This document shows positions 21,050-32,905 of a stretch of 64,000 bases of DNA, piece by piece. The translations under genes were made by a program, and so were the position numbers. Positions within the stretch are counted from its first letter, which is position 1. Every line of letters starts with the position of its first letter. This DNA is from Cordilura impudica (taxonomy: Eukaryota; Arthropoda; Insecta; Diptera; Scathophagidae). The notes beneath the pieces are model-generated. The model made no database searches and had not been told where the DNA came from. It worked only from the letters and a program-made list of their open reading frames with translations. Where the stretch lies: positions 14,824,422 through 14,888,421 of the forward strand of contig OY821518.1 of the NCBI GenBank assembly GCA_963682025.1, given 5' to 3'.

Positions 21050-21405
21050 TTCTTCATTTCTCTCAAAATCAAATTTAAAATTTCTATCATTTGCTGTAAT
21101 TTGCATAAGCTGTTTATTCTTGTGTTATCTCAATAATAAAAACCTTTTTTAAACAAATTTCTCTTACCACAAAGCAAATTTTAAACATTTTCTTGATTTT
21201 AGTTGGCATCAATAAGAATAAAAAGAGGAAAAAAGGCTTAAGATGCCTTTTAAATGTATGTGCAAGTGGTGTAACCTTATTCGTTTAAGGAAATTATATA
21301 AAAATATACATACATACTGGTAATACTACTAGAACCTTGTGGAATAATCATGTCTGGCATTGAGGCTTTTTTTTAATTTAGAAAATGCAAATGAATATGA
21401 TTACA
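21050..21405 (+). repeat. Duplicated block, partner at 15060-15400
   Basis: Second copy of the block holding GGCTTAAGATGCC and ATAATCATGTCTGGCATTG. Unlike the first copy, it is not followed by a recognisable Kazal-like promoter or gene. Confidence 0.7.
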
Positions 21406-21680
21406 CTGTTCAACAAATGAACACTTTGGGAAATGAAGAGAGATGAGTCGAGTGAAGGTTTGCTACATTGATATTTGCAGAATGTCTCTAAAATCAAAAA
21501 TCAAAAATCTAAATTTTAACAATAACATATTTTTCAATTTTTTTATGATTCTTGCCATCATATATTAATTAATTCGTTATTACTGAAATTTTTCACCAAA
21601 AAAATCTTAAATTGAAACAAAATTTGAAATTGAAAAAAATAATTTTTTTTTAACAATGTTTATTTGTTTGTTTATATATA

Positions 21681-22015
21681 TCTATAGTATTAATAAGCTA
21701 GGCGATTTCTTATGATCGATGTTTTGTTATATCGTTTTATCCCGATTTTGACCAAACGTATATTATTTGAAAGGTATTTCTTTTTAGCCGTTTTGCAGAT
21801 TTACAGATTTTTAAATGTTTTCCTTTATTTTGAATAAAATTATACGTATACTATGTGTGTTTTTATTAAATTTGTTAATCTGTTGGTTAATGAGTTTGTT
21901 ATCTTCATTCACAATAATAATAAACCATAAAAGTGTTGGTTTGTGAATTGGCTAAGTTGAAAAAAAAATGCTGTCTAGAAATTGCACTCCAATTTCGAGT
22001 GCTGGAATCTGCTGG
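21681..22015 (+). mobile_element. Non-autonomous Helitron (family B), CTGG-ended
   Basis: Begins TCTATAGTATTAATAAGC; the hairpin is CACTCCAATTTCGAGTG with one mismatch, then CTGCTGG and host T. Confidence 0.82.
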
Positions 22016-22492
22016 TACATATAATTATAACATGATAAATTATTTCAAAAAAATTATCAAACATTTGTTCACTCAAAATTTTTCATACCAAATATAATTT
22101 CATTAAAATCCCTCTTCCATTCTAATTTCCATACTTTCCTCAATAACATATTCATACTCATATTAAAAAAAATTAAATATGCAGGTCGTATTTTTTCAAA
22201 ACAAAAAGACGCTGATAAATTAATAAATAATGAAATAATAAATAATTTTTTTTTATAAAAAAAAATAAGAAAAATAATTTATAAAAAATTATTTTATTAA
22301 TTTTTTTTTTATAAAAAAAAAATATTTTATTTATACAAAATTATTTATTTAAAAAAAAAATTAATTAAATTAATAATGAAATAAATAATGAAATAATAAA
22401 TAATTTTTTTTATAAAAAAAAAAATAAAAAAAATAATTTATAAAAAATTATTTTATTAATTTTTTTTTTTTTTATAAAACAAAAATATTTTA

Positions 22493-22584
22493 TTTAAATG
22501 GTGCGTGGTAAAGAAGAAGAATACAGTGCAGTTATGAATTTTTGAAATGTATGCTTTCTTCTTCTTTACCACGCACCATTTAAA
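22493..22584. repeat. Perfect 29-bp hairpin with 34-nt loop
   Basis: Left arm 22493-22521 starts TTTAAATGGTGCGTGGTAAA. The right arm 22556-22584 is its exact reverse complement. The loop contains ACAGTGCAGTTATGAA. The arms are not A/T-only and carry mixed sequence inside an A/T desert. No mismatch in 29 pairs points to recent origin or constraint. Confidence 0.9.
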
Positions 22585-22600
22585 CAAAATTAAAAATTGC

Positions 22601-22632
22601 ATATTAATTACAGTAGTAATTGCAATATGTCT
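22601..22632. repeat. Imperfect small hairpin
   Basis: CATATTAATTAC and GTAATTGCAATATG pair around a short AGTA loop with a small bulge, just downstream of the perfect 29-bp hairpin. Confidence 0.5.
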
Positions 22633-23320
22633 GAAAAATGACTATAAATCTAACAAACAAAAATATTTTATTTATACAAAATTATTTATTTAAAAAAAAA
22701 AATTAATTAAAATAATAAATAATAAAAAAAAAATAAAAAAATTATTTATAAAAAATTATTATTTTATTTTTTTTTTTATAAAAAAATAATGTTTATTTAT
22801 AAAAAATTATTTATTTTTTCTTATAAAAAAATTAATTATTTTTTTGGTATAAATGTATGTTTTGATGAAAAAAATACATGATTAAATTATTACAGCTGAT
22901 AAGGTCAACAAAATATAAATTAATAAAAAAAAAATATTTATAAAAAAAATTATTTAAAAAAAAAATTTATTAAAATAATAAATAATTAAGCAATAAATAA
23001 TTTTTTTTTTAAAAAAATTAAAAAAATTTTTTTATAAAAAATTATTTTATTAATTTTTTTTTTTTTTATAAAAAACTAATTTTTATTTATAATTTTTATT
23101 TATAAAAAATTATTTTTTTATTAAATTATTTTTTTTATTTATAAAAAATTATTTTTTTATCAAAAAAAATCGATAATGAAATAATAATTTTGTATAAAAA
23201 ATTTTTTTCTTATAAAAAAAATTATTAATTTTTTTTGGTATAAATGTATGTTTTGATAAAAAAAATAAATATGAAATGCATTTTTAATTTTTTTTTTATT
23301 TTTTTTTTGTAAGTTTTTAT

Positions 23321-23889
23321 GTCACAATCTGATGTAGCAGAGCAAACAAGACCACGTATTCAGACTTAGCGACGTCTCCCCATTACCCTAAGTATCCTTG
23401 TCTCATTTCTGTTCATTTTTCGCTGTTAAACAGTGATATTATTGATATCTTCTTATTCGGTTGCCATTTTATATTTTATAAATATTCCCTTGTGTGTTAA
23501 TTTTTATCTAGAAAGTATAGAAAATTTTAAGGGTTTCTTTTTGTCTATATTTCAATAATATAAAGAGCTCTTTATTGTAAATGCCTAAATGGGGGCAAGG
23601 GTACAAAACTTTATTTAGATGAATATTGATCCCTAAAATAGCACGTATAGTATTTTTTTTTTTAACTTTTTGCATAGACATATTACTTGAATATAACTGT
23701 AGTTTTACCAGATATGTCTCAAAACCAGCCATGCGAACTTGGCACTTTTCGCGCTAGATGTAAACGCTTTTTAACTACCCAAAGAGAAAATGTTTTCCAA
23801 TTAGCGCCCTTTTAAAAGTGCTCTAAATTCGCTTTTTCCTTTTTTATTTTTTACTGATTTTAGCGTCTTTTAAACAAAATTCAATCTTT
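23321..23889. other. No gene seen
   Basis: Less AT-rich stretch (GACCACGTATTCAGACTTAG and following). A 74-codon open stretch on the minus strand at 23508-23732 shows no recognisable domain or start context. Confidence 0.4.
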
Positions 23890-25415
23890 TTGCTCAAAAG
23901 AATATGAACTATAAAATTAATATAATAATATAAAATTAAAGAAATGCAATACTTATTGCAAGTCGTAAGTGATTACAGAAAACAATTTGAATCGCACACT
24001 AAATTATCCTTAAATACACCAAAATAATTAGAATTAATTTTATATTTGAAGTTCTTTTAAATAAATTGCCTTTTATTAGCTTTAGGTCATTTGTGGGTCA
24101 TCTTATTTTATTTAGAAAAATATAGATAGTTTTTATACATAAAAAATAATTTTATAACAAAATTGGTTAAGAGATGTTTTAATTTATATTTGCGAGCAAT
24201 AAGCAGATAATTGCAGCAAAGATATATCACAATGGATTATTTTGATCCAAGGAGCACTGAAGCCTTAAATAAATAAAAATTAACCGAATTATTTTTCTTA
24301 AATTCGAAATAGTGGTTTCATCGAGTTTAATAGAAAAACTCGTTTTCCGTAATTTTTATTTAAAAATATCTTAAAATCCAAAGCTGGCTTTGGCAAATAA
24401 TGGGTTAACGTTCTCGGATTGATCCCAAATTTAAGGAACGGATGTTCTATACATTTGGTTATTATATTTTTAGCATCGTATCTAAAAATTCAACAGCACT
24501 TACAAAATATTAGAATTTTTTGAATAAATTATCTTTTATTATCTTTTATTATGTGACCCCAATTCCAAAAGTGGTAATGGGGTAATATTATTTTTTCCCA
24601 AAACCCTAGGCTATTAAGATGAAATATAACATTAAAAGGAAGAAAAGTGATGAATTTTTGATACAAAGTATTTAGAAATAGTGCATTTCTAGAATATTTT
24701 ACACAAATCCCATTTTTCTCGAAACCCGCACAAATAAAATCCTTGCCAAAAAAAATCTGTAATAGGGATTTACCTAAAAAATCACACAGCTAATCTCTAA
24801 CATGCATTTAACAAGACTTTAAAGAGCTGGATCAATTTTTTTAAATTTTGTTTATGAAAATTTTTCAAAACTTAAAAAAGGAGTTTTCAAAATTTTACCT
24901 AAAAAATTTTCCATTTTCGGTCTCAATGCTTAAAAGGCTAAAAAGGTGGTAATAACACAATACTCCTATCTAAGTACTTACAGGTAAAGAAACAAGAAAC
25001 TTAAACAAAATGTTGGCTTTAATTAATTTCTTAAAATTGAAAAAAATGCCATCAAATTTCATGACCTAGTTTTTTTTTTGGCACAAAAGTGGTCTGGGGC
25101 ATTTGCTATTTCTTGGCGAGTTTTTATTCGATTTTGAAGTTTTATAGCTTTTTGGAAAGATAATTTAATACTGATCCCGAATTATGAAACAATTTGTCGG
25201 AAAAATTAAACTATAGAACGAAATTTTCGTAAAATCTGAAAGAAAGTCATATTTTCCCCAGATAAAACACACTTGAAATTTTTAATCGCGTTGAGCCACC
25301 TCTAAATCGTTTCTGATTTGCCCAAAACTTTGTATTTCTCAGTTTTTTTGCTATTCGCATATTTATAGGGGGTGCGATCGAGAGTTTGAACACTGTTTTT
25401 TCCCCCATATAATCT
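23890..25415. mobile_element. Family D foldback fragment: loop plus one arm
   Basis: Aligns with the loop and right arm (about 39960-41350) of the foldback at 38575. Shared landmarks in order: GTGATTACAGAAAACAATTT (loop, inverted), ATGGATTATTTTGATCC, GAAAAACTCGTTTTCCG, GGGGTAATATTATTTTTTCC, AATCGCGTTGAGCCACC and GTTTGAACAC. The terminal AGGGCCACCCTA and the other arm are missing. The match ends at CCATATAAT. Confidence 0.78.
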
Positions 25416-25659
25416 GCAGCATTTTGGTATTGTATTTGGATCTTCTAGACCAAATAGGTGCGGAATGACCCACGCAAATGTAAGGATACTCCGATAGTAT
25501 TTCATATAAAAAAATCCTATGTGTCCGATCACAGGGTAGATTTGTAAACACCTAGTAATTCGAGATGCTTTTGTGGCACTTTTTCAAAATCAAATAGAAA
25601 GCGTCATCTAGGTATCAGCTGCAGGGGCTCTGCTAATAAAAAATATTTATTATTATTTC

Positions 25660-25982
25660 AAGTTGTTAATTTTTAATTTTTCGTTTTTAATTTTTCATTT
25701 TCCATTTTTTATTTTTTATTTTTTATTTTTTATTTTTTTTTTTTATTTTTTCACTTTTCATTTTTCATTTTTCATTTTTCATTTTTTATTTTTTATTTTT
25801 CATTTTTAATTTTTTATTTTTCATTTTCCATTTTTTATTTTTCATTTTTTATTTTTCATTTTTCATTTTTTTATTTTTCAATTTTCATTTTTCATTTTTT
25901 ATTTTTCATTTTCCATTTTTTATTTTTCATTTTTTATTTTTCATTTTTCATTTTTCATTTTTCATTTTTTATTTTTCATTTT
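25660..25982. repeat. Heptamer array (TTTTTCA/TTTTTAT/TTTTTAA)
   Basis: Reverse-complement form of the AAAAATN array inside this C element. A shorter block lies at about 28317-28505. Confidence 0.85.
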
Positions 25983-26780
25983 TATACCGTATACCACTAT
26001 GTGGTTTGGGTATTATGACTTTGTGCTGCTGTTTGTAACAACCAGAAATATTTGACCTACACCCATCTTTAATTATACCGATCGAATCAGAATCACTATC
26101 TGATTCGATTTAACGATGTCCGTCCGTCCGTCCGTCCGTCTGTGTCCATGTAAAGTTTGTAATCAAACTGCAGGTCGCAAATATGAATATATTTTGATGA
26201 AATTTGGTATTTGATCTTTTGTCGGCCATGGGATGAACGCTATTGAAATTGGTGAGAGTCGGTCCATGTTCAGACCTAGCCCCCATACAAATGACCCCTA
26301 TGAAATCAACATGTATTGCCATAAAATCCAAATTGTCATACAAATCTTAGTCAAATTGGGTTTGTATGGATATATTACATCCATTAATCGGTAGTGCAAA
26401 AATGATCCCTATTGGATAACTCTTAGTCATAGGCCCCATATAGAGCTGCTTCCCGATATTCACTTAATTCTATCAAAAAATAAAAATATTGCACTGATTC
26501 TTCTCAAATTTTGTTTGTATATTGTTTTGCAAAATACAAGAGACTTTACCAAACATGCTCAGGATCGTTCCATTTTTGGGCCTAGACCCCATATAGATAT
26601 AGCATCCGATATGAAATTTTTCATATTTGCAGCCAAAAAAATTAATAAAAATCCCACTCAAATTTGGTTTATGCTTATTTTCTATATCCAGTTAGTTGGG
26701 CCTAAGAGATAGGGTCTCTAAACGCATGGTATAGGGTATCATATAGCCGGTCTCGACCGACTATAATTTTCTTACTTGTT
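25983..26780 (-). mobile_element. Family A element, full length
   Basis: TATACCGTATACCACTATGTGG to TTCTTACTTGTT. The hairpin arm has a mismatch (GCCGGTCTCGACCGAC). Confidence 0.88.
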
Positions 26781-26793
26781 TATTTTTCATTTT

Positions 26794-28316
26794 TATACCC
26801 TATATCACTATATGGTTTGGGTATAGTGACTTTGTGCTGCTGTTTGTAACAACCAAAAATATTTGACCTAGACCCATCTTTAATTATACCTATTGAATCA
26901 GAATCACTTTCTGAGTTGATTTAACAATGTCCGTCCGTCCGTCCGTCCGTCCGTCTGTGTGTCCATGTAAACTTTGTAATCAAACTGCAGGTCGCAAATA
27001 TCAATATATTTTGACGAAATTTGGTATAGGATGAACGCTATTGAAATTGGTGAAATTCGGTCCATGGTCAGACCTAGCCCCCATACAAATGACCCCTATG
27101 AAACTGACATGAAGTGCCATAAGATCCAAATTATAATATAGATCTCAGTCAGTGTTTATTATATCCATTAATCAGTAGTCCAAAAAAAATCCCCGTAGGA
27201 CAATTTTTAGTCATAGGTCCCATATAAGCTGCTTCCCGATCTTCACTTAAATCTATCAAAAAATAAGTAAGAAAATTATAGTCGGTCTAGACCGACTATA
27301 CGATACCCTATACCATGCGTTTAGAAACCCTATCTCTTAGGCCCAACTAACTGGACATAGAAAATAAGCAAAAACCAAATTTGAGTAGGATTTTTATTAA
27401 TTTTTTTGGCTGCAAATATGAAAAATTTCATATCGGATGCTATATCTATATAGGGACTAGGTCCAAAAATGGACCGATCCTGATCATGTTTGGTAAAGTC
27501 TCTTGTGTTTTGCAAAAATATATACAAACAAAATTTGAGAAGAATCAGTGCAATATTTTTATTTTTTAATAGATTTAAGTGAAGATCAGGAAGCAGCTCT
27601 ATATGGGGTCAAAGGGATCATTTTTGGACTACTCATTAATGGATGTAATGAATGCATACAAACCCAATTTGAGTAAGATCTATGTGACAATTTGGATCTT
27701 ATGGCAATTTATGTCGATTTCATAGGGGTAATTTGTATGGGGGCTAGGTCTGAACATGGACGGATTTTCACCAATTTCAATACCGTTCATCCCATGGCCG
27801 ATAAAAGCTTATATGCCAAATTTCATCAAAATATATTGATATTTGTGACCTGCAGTTTGATTACAAAGTTTACATGGACACACAGACGGACGGACGGACG
27901 GACGGACGGACATTGTTAAATCAACTCAGAAAGTGATTCTGATTCAATAGGTATAATTAAAGATGGGTCTAGGTCAAATATTTTTGGTTGTTACAAACAG
28001 CAGCACAAAGTCACTATACCCAAACCACATAGTGGTATAGGGTATAACAAAAAATATTGCACAGATTTTTCTCAAATTTGGTTTGTACATATTTTTTCAA
28101 AATATAAGTGACTTTACCAAATATGGTCAAGATCGGTCCATTTTTCGACCTAGTCCCCATATAAAGATAGCGCCCGATATGCATTTTTTCATATTTGCAG
28201 CAAAAAAATTAATAAAAATCCCATTCAAATTTGGTTTATGCTTATTTTCTATGTCCAGTTAGTTGGGCCTATGAGATAGGGTCTCTAAACGCATGGTATA
28301 GGGTATCTTACTTGTT
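26794..28316 (-). mobile_element. Family A element split by another family A element
   Basis: The first part, 26794-27263, ends at ATCTATCAAAAAA. The second, about 28048-28316, starts CAAAAAATATTGCAC, the next bases of the family consensus. The intervening copy has opposite orientation. The distal hairpin is deleted: GGTATC joins TTACTTGTT directly. Confidence 0.85.
27264..28047 (+). mobile_element. Family A element inserted in a second family A copy
   Basis: TAAGTAAGAAAATTATAG to CCACATAGTGGTATAGGGTATAA, with a seven-unit GGAC microsatellite near 27886-27910. Both junctions lie inside a reconstructable host copy, which gives the best estimate of the family's true ends in this window. Confidence 0.88.
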
Positions 28317-28945
28317 TATTTTTTATTTTTAATTTTTTATTATTCATTTTTTTTTTTTTAAATTTTCATTTTCATTTCTCATTTTCATTTTCATTTTTTA
28401 TTTTTCATTTTCCATTTTTGATTTTTCATTTTTTATTTTTCATTTCTCATTTTTCATTTTTTATTTCTCATTTTCCAATTTTAATTTTTCATTTTTAATT
28501 TTTCATATTTCAAAACGTTTTTATAACGCTATTCGCTCCCTTACTCGTACTCTCATTTTTTCTCCAGACACTTTCCAATGAATTGTCCCTCCATTTTATC
28601 TCCAAACACTTCCTTTTTACTGTAATTCGTTTATTTTTTATTTTTATTTATTTTTTTATTTATGTTTGATTAGCATTAATATTAAATGCAGTGGTAATTG
28701 TGTTATTTATATGGAATAAATCAAAACGTTAAGAACACTTCTAAATGATTAAGGAAATTAATTATAAATGTTTATAAAAAGTGAAGATATATACTGCAGA
28801 AAACAGTTATTACATGTCATAATATTTTTACCAATGCAATCTTAAGTCACACCGATATAGTCTTACGTCTTACATCTTACGCTGTTTTTGTGATTGTATT
28901 GTGAAATAGATTTTTACCCCTTGCGCGTATAGATGTTTACACATC

Positions 28946-30218
28946 AAAAACTAAAAATATGGAAAATGTTCATGTGAATGTTGGCATGTACAAAAAAAAA
29001 AAAAAAAAAAAAAACAAACAAAAATGTGTATGCATCGCTGACAAATACACAAACAAAAATTTAACTGTATGTGTTTCTATTTATGCTTATTGTATGTAAT
29101 AATTATTTTCAATTTAAAACGCACGAAAATACCTAAAATTTTTGTTAATTATCCTATTAATTTTAAACATCATTATAAAAAATCTAGTCATTATAATATG
29201 AAATCTAACCTTTTTTCTCTCTTAGCGTTGACAACCTTTGGTATAATATTATGTTTAGAACACGGATGGAGGGAATAAAATATTTTTTTTAATTTTATAA
29301 ACATCTCCAATAAAATTGGAATAATAATGGAAATATGTAGAGTATTCATGTGGCAATTCAAAATATATATGCATTCTTTGAATGTAGAAATATAATTCAA
29401 TTAAATAAAAAAAAAAAAATATTTTTCAAGTTTAGTAAATGTTTTACTATTATTTATTACCGCAGATATACATACATATGTACAAAAAATATGCATAAAA
29501 GAAATTTTAAATGACACTCAAATAAATTTATATTAAATATGTATAATTTGTTTTTGTGGAACATGTGTAAATATCTCTGGAATTTATTTATTACACAATA
29601 TTTTGTGTATGAATATCATTAGTATTCGTGTTTATTGTCAGTAATGTTGTTCAACAAAATATTTTATTCAAATGAAATTATGCGAAATTTTACTAATACA
29701 AGTATATAAAAAATAAATAATTTATCATCTCACATTAAGGATGTTTTTTATTTTAACCCAACAAATACTAATACAATAAAAATACGAGTACATCATCCTC
29801 ATCATAACAAAAATAAAGTAAAGGTGGCGAGAGGTTTATTTGAGAGCGAAATAAGTAAGAAGGGATTAAGACCAATTTATTTTATCTTTTTGCTGATAAA
29901 GCGCTAAGAAGGATAAGAAAGATTACGAAAATATGAATGTTTGTTGAAATACAGACGCACAACTTTATTTTTAATTTTAACGTGTATTTTTGAGTTAAGG
30001 TTCAATAAGTTGAAGGGTTTTCCGTACAATTGTAATCGTGCAATATGTTTTTTTTTATTGTTTGGTTTTATATTTTTTCTTTTGGCTTTATATTTAGGTT
30101 TGCTCATCTTAAGATTCGTTAAGATGTTTAAGATTAATTTGTTTCGTCATTTGAATATTTTTTTTTTGGTTTACAATTGATTAAACAAAATCGTTTGTTT
30201 AATTATTGTGTATATTAA
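28946..30218. other. No gene seen; AT-rich spacer
   Basis: Contains an A24-like run near 28988-29012 and several short open stretches without domain, splice or start support. TATGCATCGCTG at 29027 recurs at 10910, possibly the trace of an unclassified repeat. Confidence 0.4.
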
Positions 30219-30622
30219 TGGCGTTTTCGATTCTAACAAAAAATGTCGCACTTTATTTGCACTTTTTTCGAAAAGTGTATTTTTTTATATATTCTAAATT
30301 AAGTATAACCTAATTTTATACATCAATCGAAAGGTCTCAAAGTGCTGTATTCATAAAATGCAAAAAAAATTTATTAATTTCCTCTTTGAAGTCATGGGGT
30401 GAAAATATTCAAAAAAGGGGAACAATGTGGAAATATTCTCACACTATGACCTGAAAGAAGTCAATGGCTATAATTTTTTGTGATATACGAACGCCCGATT
30501 TTGAGACCTTTCGATTGATGTATAAAATAAGATTGCTCTTAATTTAGAATATATAAAAAAATACACTTTTCGAAAAAAGTGCAAATAAAGTGCGACATTT
30601 TTTGTTAGAATCGAAAACGGCA
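30219..30622. mobile_element. MITE with about 120-bp terminal inverted repeats
   Basis: The left arm starts GCGTTTTCGATTCTAACAAA and runs to about 30341. The right arm, about 30502-30621, is its reverse complement: about 80 bases nearly identical, a ten-base divergent patch, then a further ~35-base match through GAAAGGTCTCAAA. The centre is about 160 bp without ORF. No clear target duplication, so superfamily is open. Confidence 0.82.
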
Positions 30623-30880
30623 TAAGTTGAATTGTTAGAACGTCAAAAAATTTAAATAGTATTTGCCCATAATCTCATTGGTTTGGTTTCAGCAAAAGTA
30701 TATGATCCTCAATTGGTTACCAAATAGTGATCTTGAACCTGTATAATTTCTAACTGAATCCTTAAAGTTCAACCCATCCCAAAATAACTTAAAAATCTTA
30801 CCCTTCATGGAAGGTTCATTCACAGAGAAATTATTATTTGGTGTTACGTTCCGAGTTCTTGTCCATTAAAGGGAGGTGTA

Positions 30881-31382
30881 CGCAGTAGAGAGTGTCCATT
30901 ATAGGGAGTTTTCACTGTAACTACGTTGTAGCATTTAGTCGACCTAGATCAACTACAACTTTCTAACTTGTTTTTATTATTCTTGTTATTTTTATTATTA
31001 TTCTAATCACATTAATTTTACATGTGTTGCAACATTTGTGCAATAACTTTTTTAAAACTTTAACGTGTGTGTGTGTGCTGCTAACACTGAATTTGCACAA
31101 AATCCCGCTAAACGCATTTTATTGAAGGCAGTAGAAAGTGTCCATTATAGGAAGTTTTCACTGTAACTACATTGTAGCATTTAGTCAACCTAGATCAACT
31201 ACAACTTTCTAACTTCTTTTTGTTGTTGTTGTGATTTTTATTATTATTCTAATCACATTTATTTTACATGTGTTGCAACATTTGTGCAATAACTTTTTAC
31301 AACTTTAACGTGTGTGTGTGTGCTGCTAACACTGAATTTCCACTAAATCCCGCTAAACGCTTTGTTGCATTTTATTGAAGGC
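30881..31382 (+). repeat. Direct tandem duplication of about 250 bp, with pogo-like inverted-end motif
   Basis: Unit 1 (30881-31128) and unit 2 (31129-31382) both run GCAGTAGARAGTGTCCATTA, GTTTTCACTGTAACTAC, CCTAGATCAACTACAACTTT, CATGTGTTGCAACATTTGTG, then a (GT)n run and CGCTAAACGC. The motif CAGTGAAAAC(T)CCCTATAATGG, read in reverse at each unit start, resembles the CAGTG termini of pogo/Tc1-like transposons. Confidence 0.78.
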
Positions 31383-32078
31383 AACATTTTCGTTTTGTGA
31401 ACAAAAAAAAAAGCGGAAGTTGTTTGGTTTGTGGTTTAAAATTCATCATGGCCTTCTTACTAAAGTGCAAAATTAACAATTTAAACGAAAAAGGATAACA
31501 CGAACAGATACGCAAAATATTTCTATGTTGCCATCAGCATCATATGTCCCATAAAGTTGCACTGCTTAAATAAAGTAATTTTTGGTAGAAAACAATTTTA
31601 CTACCATGTTCTTGTTATAACAAGATTTTTTTTTTCACACACAAAACTATAATGGAAGACCAAATTCTCTATTACCATGGCGATAATAGCAATTTGTTGT
31701 GATTATTTTTTCCTTCTATGTATTACTGATATTTTTCATATCCAATGTTACTTTGTATGATGTCGATAGTTTATTCGATTTTATTTATTTCACTATTTTG
31801 TTGTTTGTTTATTGCAAGTCTTTTGTATTAGTTGCGATAAAAATTTCACCATAAAAAGTTTGATACATATTCGTTGTATAAATAAACTAGAGATACAAAA
31901 GAGATATCAGTACTCGAAATAATATAAAGTAACAAAGGAAACAAAGGAAATAAAAAAAAAATGATTTTTGGTTGTTGGCAAATCTAAAAACATCAATGTT
32001 GATACGATGTACTATAAAAGATTTACGTTAAGATAGTTTGAGCGTAATATTTATTAATCGAACTTGTAACTGCATACA
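31383..32078. other. No gene seen
   Basis: AT-rich DNA with no inverted ends or coding signal that I can support. Confidence 0.4.
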
Positions 32079-32778
32079 CAAGTAAAAAAAATTATAGTCG
32101 GCTTGGGGTGACTATACGATACCCTATACCACCAGTTTCAAGAAATGGTCTGGGATCCAACTTGGCTGAGGTCATATTCGGATTTAGAAAATAAGAAAAT
32201 ACAAAGATTGAGTGACATTTATAGTATTAATAGGTAAGGCGATTTCTTGTGACCGATGTAAGTTTGTTAGTTTTAATCCTATTTTGACCAAGCATTCCTC
32301 ATTTGAAAGGTATTTCTTCTTAGCTGTGCACCAAATTTACAGATTTTTACATTTTTACATTTTTAAAATTTTTTGGAGTAAAATGCATTTAAAGTTGCTA
32401 CTAACACATACATAAAATTATACAATGCTGTGTGTGTGTTCGTTAAATTTGTTAATATTTTAGCAAAAAGCCCTGTGTTGAATTGAAAAATAATTTTGGA
32501 CATAAACCAATAGCGACAATAACGGAATTTAGAAGTGGCTAAAATTGATTAGGGTCTTATAAAATAATTTATTAAATGAAAAAATAAAATTTCCTAGAAT
32601 TTTCACTCGAATTTCGAGGGCTGGGATCTGCTGGTGGTTATTAATTTGCGTCCCGTAGATATGAAAAACTTAATGTTGGAGTATATTTTTCTATGCGGAT
32701 CAGGTGAAAAAATAGATTGATTATTCAAAAACATACACTAACCAAATTTTAGAAAGATTTATACAATATTTTTGTTTT
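32079..32778 (+). mobile_element. Diverged family A copy hit by a Helitron and by a C end
   Basis: Begins CAAGTAAAAAAAATTATAGTC and continues to GAGTGACA (32217). It resumes at 32635 (GGTTATTAATTTGCGTCC, GATATGAAAAACTTAATG) and stops at ATATTTTTGTTTTT, where a C left module starts. The middle of the A consensus is followed on both sides of the Helitron. Confidence 0.7.
32218..32634 (+). mobile_element. Non-autonomous Helitron (family B), 417 bp, CTGG-ended
   Basis: The start is TTTATAGTATTAATAGG (TC mutated to TT); the hairpin is CACTCGAATTTCGAGGG, then GATCTGCTGG and host T. Longer than other copies through an internal segment near 32460-32530. Confidence 0.8.
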
Positions 32779-32905
32779 TGATGTGTAAACATCTATGCGC
32801 TCAGGGGGGGGGGTAAAATCCAATTTCGCAATACAATTACAAAAACAGCGTAAGGGAAAATCGGTGTGAGGTATATGTAAGTGTATTGGTGTATTTAGTA
32901 AGCAG
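32779..32905 (+). mobile_element. Solitary left module of family C
   Basis: GATGTGTAAACATCTATGCG, a G-run, then CAATACAATTACAAAAACAGCGTAA. No heptamer array or right module follows, so this is a truncated copy. Confidence 0.65.

Larger units (their letters stand above)
22195..23320. repeat. A/T-only low-complexity tract with local inverted repeats
   Basis: Runs of T with ATAAAAA and ATTATTTA blocks form many local hairpins. A roughly 170-180-bp pattern (TTTTTTATAAAAAAAAAATA, TATTTATACAAAATTATT, TTAATTAAATTAATAATG) repeats with variation. Two mixed-base islands (22493-22584 and 22601-22632) interrupt it. Confidence 0.75.
25509..28945 (-). mobile_element. Family C composite element with three nested family A copies
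   Basis: Inverted. The right module appears first (ATGTGTCCGATCAC, TTTGTAAACACCTAG, AGCTGCAGGGGCTCTG at about 25509-25635), then a T-rich heptamer array, family A copies, more array, then the left module ending GATGTTTACACATC at 28932-28945. A segment of about 28510-28840 (CGCTATTCGCTCCCTTACTC onward) between array and left module has no match in the other C copies. Confidence 0.7.

Noticed and set aside
29069..30180. Several ORFs of 67-79 codons
   Set aside because: Phe/Leu/Asn/Lys-rich translations of AT-rich DNA, overlapping on both strands, with no domain or gene context.
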